Part shown: positions 55,211 to 64,000 of the stretch, in pieces
Position numbering within the stretch: position 1 is the first letter of the stretch
Layout: each line of letters starts with the position of its first letter
Origin: Aulostomus chinensis
Lineage: Eukaryota > Chordata > Actinopteri > Syngnathiformes > Aulostomidae
DNA length: 64,000 nt
Assembly: GCA_037954235.1 (NCBI GenBank)
Contig: JBBMOA010000007.1
Location: 4,504,501-4,568,500 of the forward strand
Direction: 5' to 3'
Notes under the pieces: generated by a model
Seen by the model: the letters and a program-made list of their open reading frames with translations, nothing else
What the model was told of the DNA's origin: nothing
Databases searched by the model: none
Made by a program: the position numbers and the translations under genes

Positions 55211-56779
55211 GCTGGAGCCCACCCTTAACAGGCCGCCAGTCCGTCACATTCATTGTATTCTATATTACTGAGGCTTCTTGATTTCTCATGTTATTGAGAA
55301 AATATTGCAAAGACGTATGTTACCTCATGCTATTTTTGTATTTGCAAATATGCTTCCAGTTGTTGGCAATTCAGAGGACCATTTTAGAAGCATATTTTCA
55401 AAAACTGGACAGTCATGCTACATTGAAACAGCTTGATTAATTTGACACACCTAACAGACACAAGTGATTTTCTGGCAATTCCACATTCCTCAAATAAAGG
55501 TCGGAGTTGCATTGTATGCTGATAGGTACAGTAGGGATGCAGAGAAAGGAAGCCAAGAGATTGGCAGATCACTAACAGTTAAGTGTTGTAAAACGTTTTC
55601 AGGCCTGGACTGAAATCAGCCTGGACACGGTGGATATAAAACCAGTACCAGAGTGAGATGGATGGACAATGTGCCAGTTTTATGTCCTGCACTGCTCCTT
55701 ACTATTTAGTGATTGAAGTTATATGAAACTTGATCAAAAGAACTAAACATTTTCAAAAACTACAAAAAAACATATTCTGTTGTGTAAAAATATGAAAAAC
55801 TGCTGGATCATCACCTCACAGTGCTGTAATTAAATAGACAGTACATCATGCACAAGACTGAAGACTATGCAAGTGCAAATTGTGCTATCTGTCACTTGTA
55901 TGAGGAAAATACATAAAAAGTTAAAAGAAACATCTCAACAGGGAGTTGTAACTTTAAAACACAATGTCCCGATGAACATATCTCAACACAAAAATGAAAC
56001 ACTTAAGCATAAAAGCAACAACAACACTGATGAGACGCCTCTTCAGATTGCTTCCCTTATGATAAATTGAAGCTGCTGAGTTTTGGGTTGTTTTTTTTTC
56101 TTACACATTATAGTGAAAAAAATCCATGATCCCACAGTTAGAATGATGAAAATACATATAATGAAGCTGATAACACCTTTGAGAATAACTGTTGATGAAG
56201 CTCAATGTAGGTTCAGTCAGGAAGACCAGATATTGCACCCAGGTGTATGGCTTCCGTCTCCGTCCTGTTCTGTTATTCTCTCTTCTCGCACATGCGCAGT
56301 CCCACTTCGCCAACACTTCTTATTCACTTAGCAACAGCACACTGAGACACTGTCATTGCTGGCCAATCATAATGATATCATCAAACTAGCATTTTCTATG
56401 TAATAAACATGATCTCTTTCTGTAAATATCTCTCCTGTTTGAAATGTTGTGAGTTGTTGCCCCAGAAAACTAATCAGAACACACAGCTGGACGCTGCACA
56501 GATGGGACTGGTTTAGAAGGTAGAAAGACTGTTGTGACGTGTCACGTATGTTCTCAGGTATATCTAAAGTTATCAGTGAAAGGTGGCTGGAACTCAGTGA
56601 CCCAGAGAAACCGTGAGCTGGCAGAAAACATGTGGGAAGAAGCTGGAATAAATACACAAGGGAATTGGAGGCAGTCGAGCAAGACTCCACTTTTAGCCAC
56701 TCTTGTCCACTCAGGGAGTCTGGAGCACTTGGTGGTCACAGGCATAGAGGGAAACTAGTAACATGGCATATATATATAT
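55211..56779. other. Intronic DNA, nothing recognised
   Basis: No supported feature. Confidence 0.45.
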
Positions 56780-57545
56780 ATTATATGGCTGAGAGTTTAA
56801 GGGTTCTATACAATATCTTAGCTGTTCCTGGGACTGTGCTCTTCTGGACTGAAGTTTCAGGTTTATACCTGGAATCTGATGGAGCCACTCTCCTTGTTTG
56901 CGGGTCACCGTCCCAAGTGCTCCTACTACCACAGAGACCTCGCCAGCCTTGGTCTTTCACATCCGTTCTAGCTATTCTTTTAACCCCTGGTACTTCTCAA
57001 CCTTCCCATCTTCCTGGTGTTGGCGTTGGCTGTTATCGCCACATCTATCATCACTGCCCTCTTCTGCTGTTTGTCCACCACTAATATGTCCGGTTGGTTC
57101 GCCAGTGGAAGCAAATTGGGCAAGCGGCCTGCTAGTCTGCCTCCCCACAAACATTCATTGTGCTAAGCTAACTCTCGGACAGCTGGTCTCTGTGGGTCAG
57201 AGCTCCCTAATGCAAACACAGAAGAGAGAGAAGGATATCTATATTTCCCCCCCCCAAAATTTTGTTTCTAATTAGTATTTCTTTCAGACCTGTTGAGGCA
57301 GAAGCATACACTAACACAGGCTCGCTCTCCCCGATCCTGGTGGTATGGATCAGTGAGTCAATTTCTCACTCGCTCCTGGCGTAGAGCTTGATGTCATCCG
57401 TGCAAAGCAGGTAGCTGATTGTTGCCCCGCTTCAGAATCGGCATCCGTAACCACTCTTTGTGATGATCTGACTGAGGGGGTTCAGGAGTATGGAGAACAG
57501 TAGCAGTCACAATGTCTCCTTGGTTTATGCCGCACTTTATGTTAA
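56780..57545 (-). pseudogene. LINE reverse-transcriptase relic
   Basis: On the minus strand 57350-57520 reads SILLNPLSQIITKSGYG, ATISYLLCTDDIKLYARSE and EIDSLIHTTRIG, with two stops and a frame change just before it, where GINQGD marks RT motif B. TDD is the RT catalytic motif C. At 56800-57150 the C-terminal part follows: VEKYQGLKE, VVVGALGTVTRKQGEWLHQI. Much of the middle is deleted and a C-run lies at 57247-57255. Clade not certain; it differs clearly from Rex3. Confidence 0.72.
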
Positions 57546-57870
57546 CCCTTTGGGACCCAAGCTGATTTGGAGGTAATTTTACATCCTTTGCTTTTGAGCT
57601 ATTACCTTGCTCATTATAAGGTCAATCTCTATGTGCTATATCTTCCTTTTTCAGGACTGTGTGCTATCCAGATATGCCATCAGTTCTTACATAGAGTTTA
57701 TATATGAAATATTAAAAAAAAAAACATTTGCATTTGACAAAATTCTTTGATTTTCTACATGTTATAACCACCATGGTGGTGGGCTCTTGATTGATTATTT
57801 GTCATAGAGGAAGACATGATAACCCAGGAATCAGTAGATTTGTTCTACTCAAAGGTATAAGGCAACTTAT
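57545..57870 (+). repeat. Dispersed repeat, short copy of the 20797-21500 family
   Basis: Starts TTAACCCTTTGGGACCCAAG; a TTAA before a CCC end is what piggyBac insertions look like. It then follows the long copy until ACCATGGTGGTGGGCTCT, skips about 330 bp, and resumes at TATTTGTCATAGAGG. It abuts the LINE relic. Confidence 0.5.
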
Positions 57871-60800
57871 TACTTTTCAGTCTTTTATCAGTCTAGTGGT
57901 AAAAAGATACATTCGATGCAGATGTATTCGTCTTATATCATTGTAAAGCTCAGTTACTGCCGTTTCATGTGATATGTGTGCCGTATTCGTCCAATCACAG
58001 ACTCATGAGTTATTTAGATGAGAGTAAAAGGAGTGTACATCAATGCACAGCTTTTTGCAAACTGTATTTTTGATTAAATTCAGCCAAATAAAAACAAAAA
58101 AAAAATTCTAACAAATACTTGAACACAAAAATAATGATGTGATAGGTACCACTGTCAAGGCGCGGCTGTGCAGTTCCACATGACGTGAGTGTGGTCGAGC
58201 TCCAATGAAGCATTCCAGAGATATTTAAATGCAAAGAATGTGTTTCTAGAGTCATGCACTTTGCCTGAATGGGTCCCTAAGGGGTAACTTGCACTATTGA
58301 CTTTGAGGTGGCCTCTAGAGTTGCGTTGCACATCCCCATCGAGTTTCTGATGAAGGCTCTCAGTTTAGTGTTGATGGTGTACTGTTCCAGACATGCTAGT
58401 AATCAATCCAGGCGATGCAGATGTTGGTCTACAGTCTCGGGTGACTGTTCTGTCAACCAGTGTCTATATATTTATATATATATATTTATATATATATATA
58501 TGCTGTATTTTATACTGTATATCTAGCCTGTAGCTGCCTGTTAGCAACAGATAGCAATTGCTTGCAATAGCAATAGCTGCTTTCTCAACAACTTCTGGTA
58601 TCTTTGCTTAGCATTGCTATTACCCTGATGATGGTGGGATACTGTCCTGCCCACAACTCAGGAAAATATGTTTCACTAAAATTAAAGATCAACTCAATGC
58701 CAGGCTGGCAGGATGAACTGAGGACCTGGCAGTGACTGACACTGCATATTAAAGTGCAAGTAAGAGCTTGAAAGTTTTCTGTCTAAAACTCAGTCTTGTA
58801 TTAAGAGTTGAAACTGTTAGAGGCCAGACAAGATCATGACAGACTGGTCCATTTCCCATTCCATTCGATTAACCCGCTGTTTTACAAGGCACATTTGTTC
58901 ATGATAGAGTTTCAAATTATTCTCAATCATTTCCATGAATACTGTTGTGCATATGGTCATGAATAAAAAGCAAGAAAACACTGTTTTAGGGGTGCAAAAT
59001 GTATCTCAGTGTTTTGTCTTCATGCCTCCACCAAATACCAGCCCAGTGAACCTGTAATCAAAAAGTAAACAAAAAATTGCATATCAACCCACTGTTACAA
59101 TTTCACTGGTAGAACTTTTAACCTCAAAAGAATAGGTCAATATCACTGACTGTCAGCTGAGGCAGGGCGGATGCTGCTCTGTTGATATGCACTATCCTGC
59201 TGCTGCAGATTAACCACGAAAACCCCAGCAAGGGAAGCATGATTTCTCTAGTATTTGCCATATAAATCTTTACCTGCAAAGAACTGAAGAGTAACAGTTC
59301 TGGAATATCATCAGCTTGATAACCTGACCTACATAACCAATATAACTGATGATACTAGACATGCTTTACAACACACATTACAGTACTTTAGTTATATCGC
59401 AGGGCTCCAGACTGACCAGGCTTTTGAGATACCAAAAGTAGTCCTAAAAATTACTGCCACTTGCATCGCCTGCAAATTTGACAGCCTTTTTCTCTTGATG
59501 TTGAGAAACGAGGAGGGCAGGAGTCCACCACTGTAGGCCTGTGTGTGATGGGCGTAGGATCTAAAAGCGAATAAACTGTGGGGTCATTAATCCTCAAAAC
59601 CGGTACTCACCTCCTCTACTTCCTGCTACTGTATCCTGCTGATTGGCCAGAGAGGATGAGCTATTATCTACGGCAGGTGAGAAACAGACTGGACGTGAAA
59701 AATAACTGAACTATCCCTTTAATAAATAGTACCATTATGCTTATTCTCAAAGGCATATTTCTTTCAAGGATAAAAGGGATTTTTTTTTCTTTTAAACTGT
59801 GGCTCTTGCAAAAAAAAAAAAAATAAAAAATAAATAAAATAAAAGTATCTCTTTACCAGGGCAAGGTTGAGAACTATGGCTCTTCAGCAACAAATTATAC
59901 AGTTCAAGGAGGAACGGACTGAAAAGTTAGATTCTGAAGATGTTGTTGAACCAAAATAATGGTCAGAAAACAATATTTCCAAAAGAATGGCTTAGGTAGA
60001 GCAAAAATACCAACCTCTGAACAGTTGCCTCTGCTTTAAATAGGTCCAAAACACACAAGAAAAACAAATTTACTGAGGCAGCTCACCAAGCACCACAGCA
60101 GCTTGAAGTAAAAATATGATGAGAGAGAGATATTCATGAAATTGCATCACCAGTTCCAACGCTATTTCATCAACAAGAACTTTCCATTCATTCAGTTTGT
60201 ACTGTGATGACAGCAGTGTTGCTGATCGCATCGCTGTTGATGTTTAAAATAAGGCAAAACATAATTTCTGGAAGATGTCTGTTTATTACCAAGCCATTTT
60301 CACTAATACAGATAGAATGGGTACAAATATGAATAATTGCTGTACAAGTCGATTTAAGGTGTAGTCCCTAAATTTTCTGCTTGGGCTTGTAAGAATTCTC
60401 GCTGAGAGACCATAACAATCTGGAGTGGTCTCAGGAGCCCATTATTAATAATCATCTGTACACAGAGCTATAAACCCATGTACACAGAACTGCATGCGGA
60501 TACCTACAAAGACACCAAACACTACACACATCCCTCATCAGAAACCATCCACATGCACACCCATTCTAATGTCCATTAAGTGGATAATATCATCCATCCA
60601 GCCCCAGTGCCTCACAGTGGGATAGTGGAAAAATGCTAATGAGGATGTTGTTAGCAAAAGAGAATGCCATTGTAGAAAATAATTCTCCTTCAGGGAACCA
60701 TTTTTAAAAAGCAATAGTCACATTAAGGTTTTACTATTCAAGCCTGGCAGTATAAATCAAAGCACTTCCTCATTTATGTCCATCAGTCATCCGCTTCCAA

Positions 60801-63800
60801 AAATTCCTATTTTCATAAGGAAGAATGAATAAAAATATTAACTCCAAGGACTGTGTGGACATTATTTTATAGAGGAAGATCCATATCAGGAGAGTCTTCC
60901 GACAGTATGTGCGTTTGTATTTAACTGTGACAGAATGGAAATTATCAGCACGTAGTGTTTGACTTTTACGACTATCTGAGTTGAATATTAAATGGTCTCC
61001 ACATTGTGATAAGTTCCCGAATTCGATTAAATGAAATAAGGTTGTTGTTTTTTTTGGGGGGGGGGGGGGGTGCAATGTTCGACATGCAGATATGCACATT
61101 GAGAGTCAAGAGTACAGACAGCCATCAGGAACAGGACTGCAGTGTTTGCTCAAAAAAGCAGACAAACTTCAAAATGTGTTTTCTCATGAGGGGGTTGTGA
61201 GAAGACATTTTTAGATTGGTTGTTTTATTTTTTTTATTTTTCTTTTGTATCAAAGCATCAGTATCCTGTGTGTGATCTTCACATCTCTGTGAATGAACTA
61301 TTGCTCTGCAGTAACTGGCTCAGAGTGACTTTGCCAGAGCTGCGCACCATATAGAAGGAATAGAATGGTTTGGTACCAAGGAAACAAAGAGTCTTGGGCA
61401 GGTCTAATACTCACGCTCAAGCAACGATGGAGTCCAAGGATGTTTTTGTCTTTTTTTTTTGTCCCAAATGTAATGGGATGGCAAACAGTTAATCAAAGAA
61501 AAAAAAAAATCTGTAAGCATTTCGCGGAAGACAAAGTAGGACAGAGCAGTGCAGCAAACTGCAAACAGCCCAGTCATCCAGAAGATAACTGTCAAGTTAC
61601 AGCATCAGTTGTGCACCCAATACCAAACATTTACGGTCCATCTGATACTGTCGTTCCTCCTGAACCACTACAAGACTTATCGGTTATTATTGACAGTATT
61701 TCACCCATCCATCCATAATCTTTTTAACTATTGCAATCCTCTGACCTTTACTTTCAGCAAAAACCTTCTAAGAATGTCTGGCTTCTCCTCTTGGCAATGC
61801 CTCCAGGCAGTTATTTCAGGCCTGGCTGATTGAACTGGGAGAGATCCATAACTGCACTTTCAATGGTCATGAAAAATGCAGGTTTAGAACAAACAGGCAA
61901 GTATGATAAAAGCATAAAGGTTTGTTGTTTTTTTAGCCCAAAATAAGGCTTGAAATGTAGGTTTTTTTCTTTGCCTGTTTTTTTTTTCTTTTCTTTTCTG
62001 CGAGGTACGCTTGACTATGAGGAATGTTACACAAATCTATTACATCTATTACTTTTCAATCATTCATCAATCATTAGTCTTGGCTGTCTTAAACTGTTTG
62101 TGTGCTTATCCATTTTCAGCTTTTATCCATTACACACTCAGTTTGCTAACTAAACCTCATGCATTCATTTTGAAGGAGATAAAGCATAATTTAGGGCATG
62201 TATCTAATAAAAAATAACATAAATTCTACGTTATGGGTGGAGCTTCCTCAACCTGGCAACTATACTACATTGGCTTTGGAATCACTGATGAGGAATGCAC
62301 ATCTTTATTTTAATAGGGGAGAGAAAGAAAAATAAAAATCAAAGAGCCCTGAAGAGAGAATAAGATAAAGAGGCTGGTTGCTTTGCTATTGATCAGTTTG
62401 CATGGAGGAGAAATAAATACAGCTAAGTATTGACAATGTCTTAGTGCCTTGAGGTTTATGTTAGCTTTCCACGCCGAGGATGCTCATTGCTCAAGGATCC
62501 ATAGATTACACTACACCCAAAGCTTTTTGATCAACTGGCTCACTGTTCCCTGCAATAAAGACTCCAAGCACTCTGAGCTTTTCACATCACACTTTCAGGG
62601 CTTTACAAAGGCCCAATGAATTAGAAAACTGGCTCTACAGAAATGCATAGGCAGAAGTATTGATTAAAAGGAGAGACACAGATGACGAAGGAGTTATGGT
62701 GGCTTGCGGTGGCTGATGTTGCCGCTACAGTGGTGGTCAACGCATACTCATGTGAGTCGAGTAAAAACAGGTTGGCTCCTCGTGTAAGAGTTTGATATCA
62801 GTTCGAGTTCAAGTGCGAAGGATCCATCAGGTGATTTAGGCAATGACTTAGCAGGCCAGAGTGCATAGTAAATGTCACCTCTGGTGTAAATCAATACAGC
62901 CACAAGAATCTTCAGTGCATCTGACGAATAGAGATGGGGACGGCCACTACTGGTACGCTTGGTATTTACTTAAAGGGTAGAGGGATAAGAGGCTGTTGGA
63001 GAGGGACAGACAGATAGAGAGGCTTCTGTAACTGTTAGAGAGAATGTGTGAATGTGAACATACAAAATGTGTAGGTATGAACATGTTTCTGTCCAATTCT
63101 GTGTCATCTGTGCAAGCTTATTTCTGAATATTAGTCACATACATTTGCTGTTGTTGCATTATGGAGTTTTAAATAGCATTTTTGGTGAAATATGGGGGGA
63201 GGGTTTCAACTTATTGCGACATAAAAATCAAGCTATAAACCTCAGACTAAAAAAAATATGACAAGGATCAGCGACTTGATATCAAAACATAACCAAGAGG
63301 ATGGTTATTTATGTCTGGCTGCATGTAATAATGCAGTGGGCAGTGCCAGAGTTTAAACAAGAACCAAAAAGGTCAGCAATACTTTGGTTATCAGTCTCTG
63401 TTTCCTTTAGATCATTTTATTGTTGTAATCTATTACTCTTGCTTGTTCAGTTGTGTTCTATCATCCATGAAACCTTTACCCACAGGAATGCGTGCTATAC
63501 GAATAAATCAACCTTTCCTGAAGACGGAAGCCTACAACATATTGCAGATAGTTTTCAGTATAATTGAATAAAAATAACTGACCTCTATTCCTGCTATTTG
63601 GGCTCCAGCTTATTGTAGATGAACCCTGCTCTGCTGTTACTATTTATGCTGTGTTCAGGTGTGTTTCTCTGTATGGTTCTCTTTTCTGTGTATTCCTGTG
63701 TGTGAATGTCTGCAAGTGTGAATGTGATAATTATCCAGCAAACTCACCAGGATAATGTCTGTAGCAGGTTTGCATGTCTTGTATGTGTGTGTGTGTGTGT

Positions 63801-64000
63801 GTGTGTGTTTCTTCATGCAGACACATGTATTTAGCCAACAGTCCAACCACTCAGCCAGTCAGCCTTCCAGTGCTCTGACATTTCATCCAGCCACCAGCTC
63901 TCCATCCGTTCTCTACATCTCCCTTTCCTCCTCAATCTTACTCTGCCTCTGTCTCCATCAAGGTAAATGTCAGTGCACACGCCTCAGCCTAGTCTGGCTG
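57871..64000. other. 6.1 kb, upstream part of the gene's intron, nothing recognised
   Basis: Holds an AT-repeat (58464-58503), an A-rich tract (59810-59844), a 15-base G run (61056-61070) and a GT microsatellite (63785-63808). No first exon of the cadherin gene, other gene or known transposon recognised. ORFs such as 61365-61718 plus lack convincing motifs. Confidence 0.4.

Noticed and set aside
61365..61718. 117-codon plus-strand ORF with KICKHFAEDKV, weakly like a THAP finger
   Set aside because: The zinc ligands and the THAP spacing are absent, and it depends on T- and A-runs.

Overview
The window is nuclear DNA of a teleost fish, most likely a percomorph. The evidence is Rex3 LINE copies, a dense tRNA-derived SINE family with GGAT-type tails, several hAT and pogo-type DNA transposons, long GT, GA and AAC microsatellites, and two vertebrate cadherin exons with consensus splice sites. 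There is no bacterial-style gene organisation. Almost all of the open reading frames are chance frames or transposon remnants.

Host gene: two minus-strand exons, 52751-52871 and 4424-4635, join in phase. They encode a continuous cadherin prodomain segment that best resembles T-cadherin (cdh13). The gene runs right to left. About 48.1 kb of the window is the intron between these exons (exons 2 and 3 by analogy with mammals). Positions 1-4423 lie in the next intron and 52872-64000 lie upstream of exon 2. The first, signal-peptide exon and the exon after 4424 were not found.

Mobile DNA: the intron is a transposon archive. About fifteen copies or fragments of one ~370-bp SINE lie in both orientations, many with intact target-site duplications (TSDs). 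Two Rex3 (RTE-clade) LINE copies are present; the SINE and Rex3 share their 3' tail, suggesting that the LINE mobilised the SINE. Two other LINE relics lie at 47007-47300 and 56780-57545. DNA transposons include a hAT element of about 2.5 kb inserted inside a SINE, its internally deleted relative at 38989, a BED-finger hAT remnant at 36236, a hAT MITE at 32041, and two nearly identical ~690-bp pogo-like elements that still carry an intact helix-turn-helix ORF. A 679-bp solo LTR with a TATA box, a polyadenylation signal and a 5-bp TSD lies at 29362-30040. A 27-bp minisatellite, a palindromic MITE and a hammerhead-like RNA motif in a retroelement 3' fragment complete the picture.

Large parts (for example 21.5-27.7, 40.4-43.0, 43.5-47.0 and 57.9-64.0 kb) are non-coding intronic DNA in which I recognise nothing specific. 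Conserved enhancers could be present but cannot be seen from one sequence.
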